A DNA stretch of 64,000 bases. Source: Streptococcus sanguinis SK49 (lineage in GTDB: Bacteria; Bacillota; Bacilli; Lactobacillales; Streptococcaceae). This document shows, piece by piece, positions 25,756-34,322 of the stretch (positions are counted from its first letter, which is position 1; each line of letters begins with the position of its first letter). The position numbers and the translations under genes were made by a program. Location: assembly GCF_000212815.1 (NCBI RefSeq), contig NZ_GL890985.1, positions 516,045 to 580,044 on the forward strand. Direction: 5' to 3'. The notes under the pieces are model-generated. The model saw nothing but the letters and a program-made list of their open reading frames with translations, was not told the DNA's origin and searched no databases.

Positions 25756-26583
25756 ATGAACCTGAAGAAAACCTTGAAATACTTCTCTCTGGCAGCCGTC
25801 AGTGTCTTGGCTATTGGTGCCTTGGTGGCTTGCTCATCATCAAGTGAGAAGAAAACAGAGAAAACAAAGGTAGAAGTCGGAACAGTGGGAACGACCAAAC
25901 CATTTTCATACGAGGATAAAGACGGTAAACTGACTGGCTACGATATCGAAGTCCTTCGTGCTATCTTTAAGGACTCAGACAAGTATGAAGTCAATTTCAA
26001 TAAGACCAAGTGGGCTTCTATTTTCTCAGGTCTGGACAGCGACCGCTACCAGATCGGTGCCAATAATATCAGTTATTCCGAAGAACGGGCTAACAAATAT
26101 CTCTATGCTAGTCCATATGCGAAAAATCCAACAGTTTTAGTTGTCCGTAAGGGTGAGGGAATCAAATCGCTGGATGACATTGGCGGCAAGTCTACTGAGG
26201 TTGTTCAGGGGACTTCAACAGCTCAACAACTAGAGGACTACAACAAGGAACATAGCGATAATCCGACAAAAATCAATTATACGGACGGAACCATTCAGCA
26301 AATCTTGGCCAATCTGAATGACGGCCGTACGGACTATAAGGTTTTTGAGCGCATAACTGTAGAGTCTATTATCAAAGACCAAGGCTTGAAAAATCTGGAA
26401 GTGATTGAACTTCCAAGTGACCAGCAGCCTTATGTCTATCCGATTATTGCAAGCGGACAGGAAGACCTGCAAAAATTTGTCAACAAGCGAATCAAGGAAC
26501 TCTATGAGGACGGTACGCTTGAAAAACTATCACAAGAATTCTTTGGCGGTTCTTACCTGCCAGATGCAAAAGACATCAAGTAA
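25756..26583 (+). CDS. Amino-acid ABC transporter substrate-binding lipoprotein
   Basis: The 275-residue family 3 binding protein has a lipoprotein signal with lipobox LVAC near residue 24. The ligand fold follows: [31 protein letters not shown], then [15 protein letters not shown] and [15 protein letters not shown]. The start is ATG 25756 after GGAGG, not the earlier in-frame ATG at 25720. It resembles the pneumococcal binding protein next to the M20 dipeptidase. No permease or ATPase gene is adjacent, so it must share a transporter encoded elsewhere. Ligand (perhaps cystine or another polar amino acid) is a guess. Confidence 0.88.
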   Translation: MNLKKTLKYFSLAAVSVLAIGALVACSSSSEKKTEKTKVEVGTVGTTKPFSYEDKDGKLTGYDIEVLRAIFKDSDKYEVNFNKTKWASIFSGLDSDRYQIGANNISYSEERANKYLYASPYAKNPTVLVVRKGEGIKSLDDIGGKSTEVVQGTSTAQQLEDYNKEHSDNPTKINYTDGTIQQILANLNDGRTDYKVFERITVESIIKDQGLKNLEVIELPSDQQPYVYPIIASGQEDLQKFVNKRIKELYEDGTLEKLSQEFFGGSYLPDAKDIK

Positions 26584-26592
26584 GAAATCCCA

Positions 26593-26629
26593 TCAAGTCC
26601 AGTCTGCATTTGGCTGACTAGACTTTGAT
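26593..26629 (+). terminator. Hairpin after the binding-protein gene
   Basis: TCAAGTC-AGTC on the left pairs with GACT-GACTTTGA on the right. There is no long T run, so this may be a processing or weak termination site. A second hairpin (GGGGAA...TTCCCC) lies near 26652. Confidence 0.4.
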
Positions 26630-26699
26630 ACAAGAAATACGATAAGGGCGGGGAAGCTTATTTCCCCAGCCCTTTATCTGCTGTTAATAGGAGTAACGC

Positions 26700-28082
26700 A
26701 TGCCTTTCTCAACTGAGACTGAACAAATCAAGAAATTTGAAAACGACGAGGTAGCCCAGCACTATTTTGAAGTGCTGCGGACCTTGATCTCTAAAAAATC
26801 AATCTTTGCCCAGCAGGTTGGCTTGCAGGAAGTAGCCAACTATTTGGGAGAGATTTTTACAGCTGCAGGTGCCAAGGTCATGATTGACGACAGCTATACC
26901 GCTCCATTTGTTTTGGCGGAGTTTCTTTCTTCAAATCCTGCCGCTAAGACCATTATTTTCTACAACCACTACGATACAGTGCCAGCAGATGACGACCAGC
27001 CTTGGACCAATGATCCTTTTACGTTATCTGTTCATTACGGGGTCATGTATGGGCGAGGAGTGGATGATGACAAGGGGCACATTACCGCTCGTTTGACGGC
27101 CGTTCGTAAGTATATTCGAGAGCACGGTGATTTGCCGGTCAATATTATTTTTATGATGGAAGGGGCAGAAGAGTCTGCTTCGACAGACTTGGATAAATAT
27201 TTGGCCAAGCATCGCAAACGCCTGCGAGGAGCAGATTTGCTGGTCTGGGAGCAAGGCAGCCGCAACAATCTAGGTCAGCTGGAAATCTCAGGTGGTAATA
27301 AGGGAATTGTTACCTTTGATATGACGGTCAAAAGTGCAGATGTAGACATTCATTCTAGCTTCGGCGGGGTTATCAATTCAGCTTCTTGGTATTTGCTCAA
27401 TGCTCTATCCAGCTTGCGAAGTCCAGATGGCCGCATCTTAGTCGAAGGCATTCATGAGCAGATTCAAGAGCCAAATGAACGGGAGCTGGCTCTGATTGAG
27501 GAATATGCCCTGCGAACTCCTGAAGAGTTGAGTCATGTCTATGGTTTAAAATTGCCAGTTCTATTGGACGAGCGGAAGGAATTCCTCCGTCGCTTTTACT
27601 TTGAGCCTTCGCTGAATATTGAAGGTTTTGGATCAGGCTATCAAGGCCAAGGGGTTAAAACCATTTTGCCTTCAGATGCTCAAGCCAAGATGGAAGTTCG
27701 TCTGGTGCCTGGTCTGGAGCCACAAGATGTTTTGGACAAGATTCGTCAGCAGCTGGATAAAAATGGCTATCCGGCAGTTGAGCTGACCTATACCTTGGGA
27801 GAAATGAGCTATCGCAGCGACATGAGTGCGCCTTCCATTCTCAATCTTATCGAGCTGGCTAAAGATTATTACCAAGAGGGCGTCTCTGTACTGCCGACTT
27901 CAGCCGGAACTGGTCCGATGCACACTGTTTATGAAGCCTTGGAGGTTCCTATGGCGGCTTTTGGACTTGGCAATGCCAACAGCCGGGATCACGGTGGAGA
28001 TGAGAATGTGAAAATTGCTGACTACTATACACATATAGAGCTTATTCAAGACTTGATTGGCAGTTACCGTCAAGCTGATTAG
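26700..28082 (+). CDS. M20-family dipeptidase
   Basis: The 460-residue zinc peptidase has the NHYDTVPADDDQPWTNDPF metal motif (His then Asp), MYGRGVDDDKGH, and the catalytic Glu in MEGAEESAS (about 155-165). A lid domain and a terminal HGGDENVKIADYYTHIELI follow. It matches the streptococcal M20A/CNDP-type dipeptidases that I associate with the pneumococcal methionine-transport region. Here the usual metQ and metNP genes are absent; instead ECF-type components follow. It likely cleaves imported dipeptides in the cytosol. Confidence 0.9.
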   Translation: MPFSTETEQIKKFENDEVAQHYFEVLRTLISKKSIFAQQVGLQEVANYLGEIFTAAGAKVMIDDSYTAPFVLAEFLSSNPAAKTIIFYNHYDTVPADDDQPWTNDPFTLSVHYGVMYGRGVDDDKGHITARLTAVRKYIREHGDLPVNIIFMMEGAEESASTDLDKYLAKHRKRLRGADLLVWEQGSRNNLGQLEISGGNKGIVTFDMTVKSADVDIHSSFGGVINSASWYLLNALSSLRSPDGRILVEGIHEQIQEPNERELALIEEYALRTPEELSHVYGLKLPVLLDERKEFLRRFYFEPSLNIEGFGSGYQGQGVKTILPSDAQAKMEVRLVPGLEPQDVLDKIRQQLDKNGYPAVELTYTLGEMSYRSDMSAPSILNLIELAKDYYQEGVSVLPTSAGTGPMHTVYEALEVPMAAFGLGNANSRDHGGDENVKIADYYTHIELIQDLIGSYRQAD

Positions 28083-28098
28083 CGGGAAAGGAAGGCTT

Positions 28099-28692
28099 AT
28101 GCTATACTCTACAAGAAAAGACAAACTGAAGCAGGCTGGCTTCTTTTACATCTTTTATTTCTTAGCCATGATTTTAGGCGTCTTGGTTGGGCTTTTATTT
28201 GACCGCTCGGGCAATATGTTTTACGCTCCGGCTTTTACATCTTTCTTTGGCGGAGTTCTGTTCATCTTCTATACTGAGAAAATAAAGACCTTCGGTCTGA
28301 TCAGCGGCCTAGGTTGTCTGCTGGGTCTCTTCTTTCTGCTTAGTCGACATGGCTTTGGGGCCTTTCTACCTGGTTTGATTTGTGGTATTTTAGCGGATCT
28401 TATAGCTTGGTCAGGCGGCTATCAAAAGACTGTTAGAAGCTTGCTAGCTTTTATGGTTTTCAGCTTTAGCACAGCGGGTCCTATTTTCCTAATGTGGCTG
28501 GCGCCCAAGCAGTATGAAGCTAGTCTTCTTGCCAGAGGAAAGACTCAGGCTTATATCGGGCAAGTCATGCTTAAGCCGGAACCCAGCTTAGTCCTCTGGT
28601 TTGTGGCCAGCATTTTACTGGGTGCTTTACTTGGAGCCCTGTTAGGAAGGAAGATCCTTAAAGCTAGACATTCCAAGTCAGCTTCAGTCTAA
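28099..28692 (+). CDS. MptD/Trep_Strep-family putative ECF transporter S component
   Basis: The 197-residue membrane protein has about five or six hydrophobic segments, with GVLVGLLF, a YAPAFTSFFGGVLFIFY segment and a GILADLIAWSGGY motif. It ends with a small Arg/Lys tail (GRKILKARHSK). This matches the Treponema/Streptococcus membrane family annotated as substrate-specific ECF components. I start at ATG 28099 after GGAAAGGAAGG; an earlier start would overlap the dipeptidase. Substrate is unknown. No ECF energising genes are adjacent; a module lies at 38609-41123. Confidence 0.78.
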   Translation: MLYSTRKDKLKQAGFFYIFYFLAMILGVLVGLLFDRSGNMFYAPAFTSFFGGVLFIFYTEKIKTFGLISGLGCLLGLFFLLSRHGFGAFLPGLICGILADLIAWSGGYQKTVRSLLAFMVFSFSTAGPIFLMWLAPKQYEASLLARGKTQAYIGQVMLKPEPSLVLWFVASILLGALLGALLGRKILKARHSKSASV

Positions 28693-28723
28693 CTATCATT
28701 GTAAATATAACTAAGGAGAAAAC

Positions 28724-29569
28724 ATGAACAATTTACTCGTACTCCAGTCGGACTTTGGTCTGGTAGATGGAGCTGTGTCAGCCATGATTGGAGTGGCGCT
28801 AGAAGAATCGCCCACTCTGAAAATTCATCATCTGACTCACGATATCACCCCTTACAATATCTTTGAGGGAAGCTATCGCCTCTTTCAGACGGTTAATTAC
28901 TGGCCAGCAGGAACGACCTTTGTGTCGGTAGTGGATCCGGGCGTTGGCTCCAAGCGTAAGAGTGTGGTAGCCAAGACTAAAAAGGGCCAGTACATCGTCA
29001 CGCCTGACAATGGTACCCTGTCTTTCATCAAGAAGCATGTCGGAATTGAGGCCATTCGGGAAATTTCTGAAGTGGAAAATCGCCGTAAGGATACGGAGCA
29101 TTCCTATACTTTCCACGGCCGTGATGTCTATGCCTATACAGGTGCCAAGCTAGCCAGCGGCCATATCAGTTTTGAAGAGGTTGGACCAGAGCTTAAAGTT
29201 GAAGACATTGTCGAAATTCAGGTAGTAGAGACCACGCTTGCGGATAATTATGTCAGCGGAGCTATTGATATCCTGGATGTTCGCTTCGGCTCTCTCTGGA
29301 CCTCTATTACCCGCGAGGAATTCTACACTTTAAAACCAGAATTTGGCGACCGCTTTGAAGTTACTATTTACAATAATGACATGCTGGTCTATCAAAACCA
29401 AGTAACCTATGGCAAGTCCTTTGCGGATGTCCGCATCGGCCAGCCTATCCTCTATATCAACTCCCTCTATCGGGTCGGTTTAGCGATTAACCAAGGTTCC
29501 TTTGCTAAGGCCTACAATGTTGGCGTCGGTGCCCAGTGGCATATTGAAATCAAGAGAATTGAAAATTAA
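28724..29569 (+). CDS. SAM hydroxide adenosyltransferase (DUF62 SAM hydrolase)
   Basis: The 281-residue protein belongs to the fluorinase-related family. These enzymes use water to split S-adenosylmethionine into adenosine and methionine. Motifs are [42 protein letters not shown] and [16 protein letters not shown], all in family order. The product adenosine may be salvaged. The ECF S component downstream starts 12 bases after its stop, so the two are co-transcribed. A purine-related transport role for the pair is inference. Confidence 0.88.
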   Translation: MNNLLVLQSDFGLVDGAVSAMIGVALEESPTLKIHHLTHDITPYNIFEGSYRLFQTVNYWPAGTTFVSVVDPGVGSKRKSVVAKTKKGQYIVTPDNGTLSFIKKHVGIEAIREISEVENRRKDTEHSYTFHGRDVYAYTGAKLASGHISFEEVGPELKVEDIVEIQVVETTLADNYVSGAIDILDVRFGSLWTSITREEFYTLKPEFGDRFEVTIYNNDMLVYQNQVTYGKSFADVRIGQPILYINSLYRVGLAINQGSFAKAYNVGVGAQWHIEIKRIEN

Positions 29570-29580
29570 GGAAGAAGAAC

Positions 29581-30123
29581 ATGAAAAATAATACAATCAG
29601 AAACGTAGTCGCAACAGGAATTGGAGCAGCCCTATTCGTGGTCATCGGAATGATCAATATCCCAACGCCTGTACCCAATACCAGCATACAGCTCCAATAC
29701 CCTCTGCAAGCTCTTTTTAGCGTCATTTTTGGACCAATCGTTGGTTTCTTGATGGGCTTCATTGGCCATGCCATTAAAGACGCTATGAGTGGTGGCGGAC
29801 TTTGGTGGTTCTGGATTGCCGGCAGCGGGGTCTTCGGTCTATTGGTTGGCTTCTTTAGAAAATTCTTCCAAGTGGAAGAAGGAAAATTTGAAGTCAAGGA
29901 TATTATCCGCTTTAACTTGATTCAGTTTGGAGCCAATGCAATCGCTTGGCTAATCGGCCCAATTGGTGACGTGATTGTGTCTGGTGAGCCGGTTAATAAA
30001 GTCATTGCTCAAAGTATTGTAGCAATTCTGGTGAATTCTGCGACAGTAGCAGTCATCGGAACTGTCCTGCTGACTGCCTACGCTCGCACCCGCACCCGCG
30101 CAGGAAGTCTGAAAAAGGATTAA
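29581..30123 (+). CDS. UPF0397-family ECF transporter S component
   Basis: The 180-residue membrane protein has the UPF0397 pattern: [48 protein letters not shown], then [15 protein letters not shown] and [16 protein letters not shown]. It should bind a small organic substrate and dock onto an EcfA-EcfA'-EcfT energising module. In other streptococci this S component is next to a fused double ATPase and an EcfT gene; such a pair lies 8.5 kb away at 38609-41123. Its direct neighbour is the SAM hydrolase gene, so an adenosine- or purine-type compound is possible, but this is not shown. Confidence 0.85.
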   Translation: MKNNTIRNVVATGIGAALFVVIGMINIPTPVPNTSIQLQYPLQALFSVIFGPIVGFLMGFIGHAIKDAMSGGGLWWFWIAGSGVFGLLVGFFRKFFQVEEGKFEVKDIIRFNLIQFGANAIAWLIGPIGDVIVSGEPVNKVIAQSIVAILVNSATVAVIGTVLLTAYARTRTRAGSLKKD

Positions 30124-30147
30124 TCATAGTAGTTTCTATCAAAGAAT

Positions 30148-30177
30148 AGCTGCCTATACGACTGGGCGGCTTTTTTT
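30148..30177 (+). terminator. Intrinsic terminator after the ECF S component
   Basis: AGCTGCC, loop, GGGCGGC, then seven T. Confidence 0.85.
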
Positions 30178-30349
30178 GCTAGTGGTGAATCATACAGTTG
30201 TCCACTAGGAACTGGAAAATTTAAGAAATTTATGACTTCCTAAAAGTACTTACAATATAAGACGATATATTTAGATGAGATAAAAGACAAGAGTAAATTT
30301 TAGAACAGCTCTTGCGAATCAGAAATTTGTAGATTTTCCTAGTCTTTTT

Positions 30350-30364
30350 TTGAAAACGCTTTAA
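30350..30364 (+). promoter_or_regulatory. CcpA cre-like site
   Basis: TTGAAAACGCTTTAA fits the cre core TGWAARCGYTWNCA except in its last bases. It overlaps the -35 of the next promoter, so carbon catabolite repression by CcpA is likely. Confidence 0.6.
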
Positions 30365-30378
30365 ATTTGTACTATAAT
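30350..30378 (+). promoter_or_regulatory. Promoter upstream of the talC leader
   Basis: TTGAAA (30350-30355), a 17-base spacer and TATAAT (30373-30378). The transcript would begin near 30385, about 440 bases before talC. Confidence 0.75.
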
Positions 30379-30689
30379 GGGGAATAGGAGTCGGTAAGTT
30401 CGTTGCCAACGAATCAAGAACAACCAAAGATTTGAATAGTTTAAAGTCTCTTTGGTTCTTATGTGACTCAGCTAGTTCCAACGTGTTATTGATGTTTGTG
30501 CCTACATAGTTTTAGCAGCAGAATCAGGTGCTCTGACGGCTGGATGTCTGGACCTCTGGACCTCTAAGATATAGATATGGTGTGGGTAGAAAATGTTTCA
30601 GCTGAGTTGGTTGTAACTTGCAATTTCCCGCTTCTTGATTCGTAAAAGAGAGCCCTTTTAATTTTTAGGCTCAGGGATTATCGATTCCA
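30379..30689 (+). other. Long untranslated leader or remnant region
   Basis: About 310 bases with no reading frame of note. It contains an inverted repeat (AACCAAAGA near 30414 and TCTTTGGTT near 30440) and a short direct repeat (CTGGACCT twice near 30552). It might be a regulatory leader or the residue of lost PTS or sugar genes that often accompany talC. I see no riboswitch class that I can name. Confidence 0.4.
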
Positions 30690-30806
30690 ATGTGTATTTT
30701 AGGTAAAATTGGTCAGTTTGGCTGGATGGCCTTCATGATGACCATTGTTGTTTTTGTTCTACTTGTTGTGATGACAAGTGCTATTTTTAATAAAGGCTTA
30801 AATTAA
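30690..30806 (+). CDS. Possible 38-residue membrane peptide
   Basis: ATG at 30690 reads [17 protein letters not shown], a hydrophobic run of about 20 residues ([11 protein letters not shown]) and a short polar end (SAIFNKGLN). That is one plausible membrane span. No good ribosome site is visible before the ATG, which lowers confidence. It ends 22 bases before talC and would be on the same transcript. It may be a small membrane protein or the tail of a lost membrane gene. Confidence 0.35.
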   Translation: MCILGKIGQFGWMAFMMTIVVFVLLVVMTSAIFNKGLN

Positions 30807-30828
30807 GAAGCCTAGGAGGACATGTGGT

Positions 30829-31473
30829 ATGAAATTTTTCTTAGATACAGCTGATGTGGCAGCTATCAAAGCGATTAATGAATTAGGTGTTGTGGATGGC
30901 GTAACAACTAACCCAACAATTATTTCACGTGAAGGCCGCGATTTTAAAACGGTTATTCAAGAAATCTGTGAGATTGTAAGTGGTCCTGTTAGTGCAGAGG
31001 TTACTGGCTTGACAGCACCTGAAATGATTGCAGAAGCACGGGATATTGCTAAATGGGCTGATAACGTTGTTGTCAAAATTCCAATGACAACGGAAGGTTT
31101 AAAAGCTGTCTCTGTCCTTTCAAAAGAGGGAATTAAAACGAATGTTACCTTGATTTTTACAGTTTCTCAAGGACTCATGGCTATGAAAGCTGGAGCTACC
31201 TTCATCAGTCCTTTTGTTGGACGTTTGGAAGATATCGGAACAGATGCCTATCAACTGATTGCAGATTTGCGCACGATTATTGATATTTATGATTTTGAAG
31301 CTGAAATCATCGCAGCTAGCATTCGTAATTCAGCGCATGTTGAAGCTGTTGCAAAACTTGGTGCTCACATTGCGACCATTCCGGATAATTTATTTGAAAA
31401 AATGACGCAGCATCCACTGACTACAAACGGAATAGCTCAGTTTATGAAGGATTGGGAAGCATTTAAAAAATAA
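30829..31473 (+). CDS. talC: TalC/FSA-type transaldolase (fructose-6-phosphate aldolase family)
   Basis: The 214-residue TIM-barrel enzyme has the short transaldolase layout: [28 protein letters not shown], the Schiff-base Lys83 in [27 protein letters not shown] and [11 protein letters not shown]. It either transfers a dihydroxyacetone unit or cleaves fructose 6-phosphate; the family contains both and the sequence alone does not decide. AGGAGG lies before the ATG. In other streptococci talC sits with pyruvate-formate-lyase-like, gldA and PTS genes. Here it is alone, behind a cre-linked promoter. Confidence 0.9.
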   Translation: MKFFLDTADVAAIKAINELGVVDGVTTNPTIISREGRDFKTVIQEICEIVSGPVSAEVTGLTAPEMIAEARDIAKWADNVVVKIPMTTEGLKAVSVLSKEGIKTNVTLIFTVSQGLMAMKAGATFISPFVGRLEDIGTDAYQLIADLRTIIDIYDFEAEIIAASIRNSAHVEAVAKLGAHIATIPDNLFEKMTQHPLTTNGIAQFMKDWEAFKK

Positions 31474-31595
31474 GTTTTAGGGTAGGTATGGGAAATAGAA
31501 GTCTCTGCCCTGACTAAATGTTAAGCAAGCCATAGCGACTGAGAAGACTTTGGGGCTTTGTCAACAGAGCTAGGTTGCTGATAAGCTAAGATTTT

Positions 31596-31624
31596 GAGAA
31601 GACCAAACTGGTCTTCTCTTTTTG
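31596..31624 (+). terminator. Intrinsic terminator after talC
   Basis: GAGAAGACCA, loop AAC, TGGTCTTCTC, then a T run. Confidence 0.9.
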
Positions 31625-31692
31625 ATGTTTAGAAGCGTGGAGATTACTTCTGAAATAATGTTAAAAATACAAGATAAAATGTAATTTATATA

Positions 31693-31720
31693 TTGCATTA
31701 TTTAAAATATATTGTATAAT
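31693..31720 (+). promoter_or_regulatory. Promoter of the three-gene XRE unit
   Basis: TTGCAT (31693-31698), a 16-base spacer and TATAAT (31715-31720), 30 bases before the first start codon. Confidence 0.65.
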
Positions 31721-31749
31721 AGACTTATAAAAATGAAGGGAGAAGCGAT

Positions 31750-31947
31750 ATGAAAAACATCAAAAATATATATTCACCACTTATTTGGCTTGTTTTGGGT
31801 ATCATTTTTTTGGTTATAGGACTGAACAATCAAAATCAGACTTTTCTTATTTTTGCTGGCAGTGATATTACAATTGGTTGTGCACTTTTAGGCATAGCAA
31901 CAAAGAAGAAAAATGATAAGGATGATGACCATGGCAAAAAATCTTAG
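31750..31947 (+). CDS. Small two-span membrane protein
   Basis: The 65-residue protein has two hydrophobic segments (about 10-26 and 32-50) and a charged Lys/Asp tail (KKKNDKDDDHGKKS). GGGAGAAG precedes the ATG. It overlaps the start of the XRE regulator by 17 bases, so the two are translated together. The family is not known to me. Small membrane proteins paired with a tiny XRE regulator and a larger membrane protein occur in several Firmicutes, and their role is unclear. Confidence 0.7.
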   Translation: MKNIKNIYSPLIWLVLGIIFLVIGLNNQNQTFLIFAGSDITIGCALLGIATKKKNDKDDDHGKKS

Positions 31948-32128
31948 ACTAAAAATGGCACGAGCTGAGCATGATATGACCCAGGGGGACTTGGCAGATG
32001 CTATCGGAGTGACCCGCCAGACCATTGGCCTGATTGAGGCAGGTAAGTACAATCCCAGTCTCAGTTTATGCTTAGCGATTTGCAAATGTCTCAATAAGAC
32101 GCTGGATCAATTGTTTTGGATTGAATAG
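31931..32128 (+). CDS. Small XRE-family transcription regulator
   Basis: The 65-residue protein is a bare helix-turn-helix domain with the standard pattern LRLKMARAEHDMTQGDLADAIGV, then TRQTIGLIEAGKYNPSLSLCLAIC and LDQLFW at the end. There is no ligand domain. I start at ATG 31931 (MAKNLRLK); two earlier in-frame ATGs are possible. It overlaps the small membrane-protein gene and is followed 14 bases later by another membrane gene. It probably regulates this unit, perhaps from the promoter at 31693. Confidence 0.85.
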   Translation: MAKNLRLKMARAEHDMTQGDLADAIGVTRQTIGLIEAGKYNPSLSLCLAICKCLNKTLDQLFWIE

Positions 32129-32142
32129 AGAAAGGACTAGTC

Positions 32143-32631
32143 ATGAAAATTAAACTTATTAAACGACAGATCTTGGACGAGCGGGAAGAGCAGCTGGTTA
32201 ATAAGGCTGGTATGGAGGCTTTTAGTCTCTTCTTGTATGGTGGTTTAGCCTTATATGCTGGTTCTGTAGCTATGAATGCTAGAGCCATTAACTATCAGCC
32301 CTTCTTGGTTTTGATCATTATCGCCTGCTTATATTTCTTCTTTCGGGCTCAGTATCTGGGAGCCAATTATTACAATAGTTTCAGTCTGACTATTTGGGGT
32401 ATAGCAGCTTGGACGGGGTCTCTAACTCTTTTGATTGCCTGCCAGAATTTCCAACTGAATCATGTTATTTATCATAACAGTGTTTTTCACCCCATGTTTC
32501 TATTTGTTATTTTTATTACGTTTGTCATTCACTTTCCCTTTATGCTGCTGGTCAATATTTTCTTGGAGTATATAAATAAATGGCAGAAAAAGCGCTTTGA
32601 GAAGTATTTGGATCAATTGGAAGAAGAGTGA
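32143..32631 (+). CDS. Membrane protein paired with the XRE regulator (DUF6773-like)
   Basis: The 162-residue protein begins with a short amphipathic stretch (RQILDEREEQLVNKAGMEAF). Four hydrophobic segments follow (about 30-45, 52-70, 85-105, 120-145), ending in a charged tail (KWQKKRFEKYLDQLEEE). The DEREE-xx-xxKA start is shared with the DUF6773/DUF2178-type membrane proteins that are encoded beside small XRE regulators. GAGAAAGGAC precedes the ATG. No transport or enzymatic motif is visible. Confidence 0.75.
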   Translation: MKIKLIKRQILDEREEQLVNKAGMEAFSLFLYGGLALYAGSVAMNARAINYQPFLVLIIIACLYFFFRAQYLGANYYNSFSLTIWGIAAWTGSLTLLIACQNFQLNHVIYHNSVFHPMFLFVIFITFVIHFPFMLLVNIFLEYINKWQKKRFEKYLDQLEEE

Positions 32632-32686
32632 TAACTTGTCCTTCTCGCTTAAACTTTCCAGCTCTGCTATTTTTCAAACAAATATT

Positions 32687-32715
32687 TTGCCCAGTTTTTT
32701 CAATCAGGTTATAAT
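32687..32715 (+). promoter_or_regulatory. trhO promoter
   Basis: TTGCCC (32687-32692), a 17-base spacer and TATAAT (32710-32715). Confidence 0.6.
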
Positions 32716-32730
32716 AAATAGATGAATTAA

Positions 32731-32745
32731 AAAATTCAGAAAATT
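32731..32745 (+). promoter_or_regulatory. CodY-like box in the trhO leader
   Basis: AAAATTCAGAAAATT matches the CodY consensus at 13 of 15 positions. It lies 16 bases downstream of the -10, where bound CodY would act as a roadblock. Confidence 0.4.
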
Positions 32746-32772
32746 TTATAGAGAAAAGAGAGTTGAAATCTT

Positions 32773-33759
32773 ATGGCAAAAGATATTCGCGTCCTACTTT
32801 ACTACAAATATGTTCCGATTGAGAATGCTGAGAAATTTGCAGCTGATCATCTGGCTTTCTGTAAATCTATCGGTCTTAAAGGCCGTATCTTGGTAGCAGA
32901 TGAGGGAATCAACGGAACGGTTTCTGGTGATTATGAAACCACTCAAAAATACATGGATTATGTGCACAGTCTTCCGGGTATGGAGGACCTTTGGTTCAAG
33001 ATTGACGAAGAAAATGAGCAGGCCTTCAAAAAAATGTTTGTTCGCTACAAGAAAGAAATCGTGCACTTGGGCTTGGAAGACAATGATTTTGACAATGACA
33101 TCAACCCACTGGAGACGACAGGAGCATACCTATCACCCAAGGAATTTAAGGAAGCCCTCTTGGACGAAGACACTGTTGTCCTTGACACACGTAACGACTA
33201 TGAGTACGATCTGGGGCACTTCCGCGGTGCCATCCGTCCAGACATCCGCAACTTCCGCGAGTTGCCGCAATGGGTCCGTGATAACAAAGAGAAGTTCATG
33301 GACAAGCGCGTGGTTGTTTACTGTACCGGTGGTGTTCGCTGTGAGAAATTTTCAGGCTGGATGGTGCGTGAAGGATACAAGGATGTCGGTCAGCTTCATG
33401 GCGGTATCGCGACTTACGGCAAGGATCCAGAAGTTCAAGGTGAACTTTGGGATGGTAAGATGTATGTCTTTGATGAGCGTATCTCCGTTGATATCAACCA
33501 TGTTGATCCAGTCGTGATTGGGAAAGACTGGTTTGACGGGACTCCTTGCGAGCGCTATGTTAACTGTGGCAATCCAGAGTGTAACCGCCGCATCCTGACT
33601 TCAGAAGAAAATGAAGACAAGTACCTCCGTGGCTGCTCTCATGAATGCCGTGTTCACCCTCGCAATCGCTATGTGGCTGAAAACGACTTGAGCCAAGCAG
33701 AAGTGATAGAGCGTTTGGCTGCGATTGGAGAAAGCTTGGAAACACTGGTGGCTCAGTAA
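32773..33759 (+). CDS. trhO: TrhO, tRNA uridine-34 hydroxylase (rhodanese family)
   Basis: TrhO makes 5-hydroxyuridine at position 34 of certain tRNAs using oxygen. The 328-residue protein has an N-terminal acylphosphatase-like domain (about 1-110, with [11 protein letters not shown]), a rhodanese domain (about 125-225) with the active loop [13 protein letters not shown], and a C-terminal cysteine-rich segment ([24 protein letters not shown]). This is the complete family architecture. GAGAAAAGAG is upstream of the ATG. The monooxygenase gene 15 bases downstream is likely co-transcribed. Confidence 0.94.
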   Translation: MAKDIRVLLYYKYVPIENAEKFAADHLAFCKSIGLKGRILVADEGINGTVSGDYETTQKYMDYVHSLPGMEDLWFKIDEENEQAFKKMFVRYKKEIVHLGLEDNDFDNDINPLETTGAYLSPKEFKEALLDEDTVVLDTRNDYEYDLGHFRGAIRPDIRNFRELPQWVRDNKEKFMDKRVVVYCTGGVRCEKFSGWMVREGYKDVGQLHGGIATYGKDPEVQGELWDGKMYVFDERISVDINHVDPVVIGKDWFDGTPCERYVNCGNPECNRRILTSEENEDKYLRGCSHECRVHPRNRYVAENDLSQAEVIERLAAIGESLETLVAQ

Positions 33760-33774
33760 TAAGGAGAGATCCTA

Positions 33775-34083
33775 ATGGAAAAATTTTGTGTTTATGGGAA
33801 ATTAATGGCCCAAGAAGGAGAGGTGCAGGAACTTACTGCTTACATGCAAGAAGTTGTCAAAGAAATGCAAAATCTTGACACTTGTTTCTGCTATATCTTA
33901 GGTGAGAAGGCAGATGAACCCAACAGCATCTATATTTACGAAGTTTGGGAGAGCGAGCAAGCTCACAATGACAGTCTGACCTTGGAAGTTTTTCAAAATC
34001 TCATTGCAAAAGCTAGACCCATTATTGCAGGCATGGAAAATTTGCATAAGCTGACTATTTTTGATGGTAAGGCAAGTTTCTAA
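33775..34083 (+). CDS. Antibiotic-biosynthesis-monooxygenase (ABM) domain protein
   Basis: The 102-residue protein is a single ferredoxin-like ABM domain. It shows KFCVYGKLMAQEGEVQEL, CFCYILGEKADEPNSIYIYEVWES and the conserved QAHNDSLTLEVFQNL helix. Relatives act as quinol monooxygenases or haem-modifying enzymes, usually as dimers; the substrate here is unknown. It shares a transcript with trhO and ends at a strong terminator. Confidence 0.85.
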   Translation: MEKFCVYGKLMAQEGEVQELTAYMQEVVKEMQNLDTCFCYILGEKADEPNSIYIYEVWESEQAHNDSLTLEVFQNLIAKARPIIAGMENLHKLTIFDGKASF

Positions 34084-34100
34084 ATTCCTAAGAAAAACTA

Positions 34101-34137
34101 AAAACTTTAGACGTTTCAAATGTCTAAAGTTTTTTTG
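34101..34137 (+). terminator. Intrinsic terminator after the trhO unit
   Basis: AAACTTTAGAC, loop GTTTCAAAT, GTCTAAAGTTT, then further T residues. Confidence 0.9.
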
Positions 34138-34322
34138 TTATTTATTTGCATGTAAAAGTCTTGTTGGACAGAGATTTGGGAAAGTAGACTATTTCCAACG
34201 ATTCTTGGGACATCTCGCGGATTATCGCTTGATTTCGGATTTTCTTTCCACAGTTCTGATTTTTTGTCCTTTCTTTTTGATGTGATATAATGGGCTTAAA
34301 TAAATGGGAAAGGAGCAAGTCT

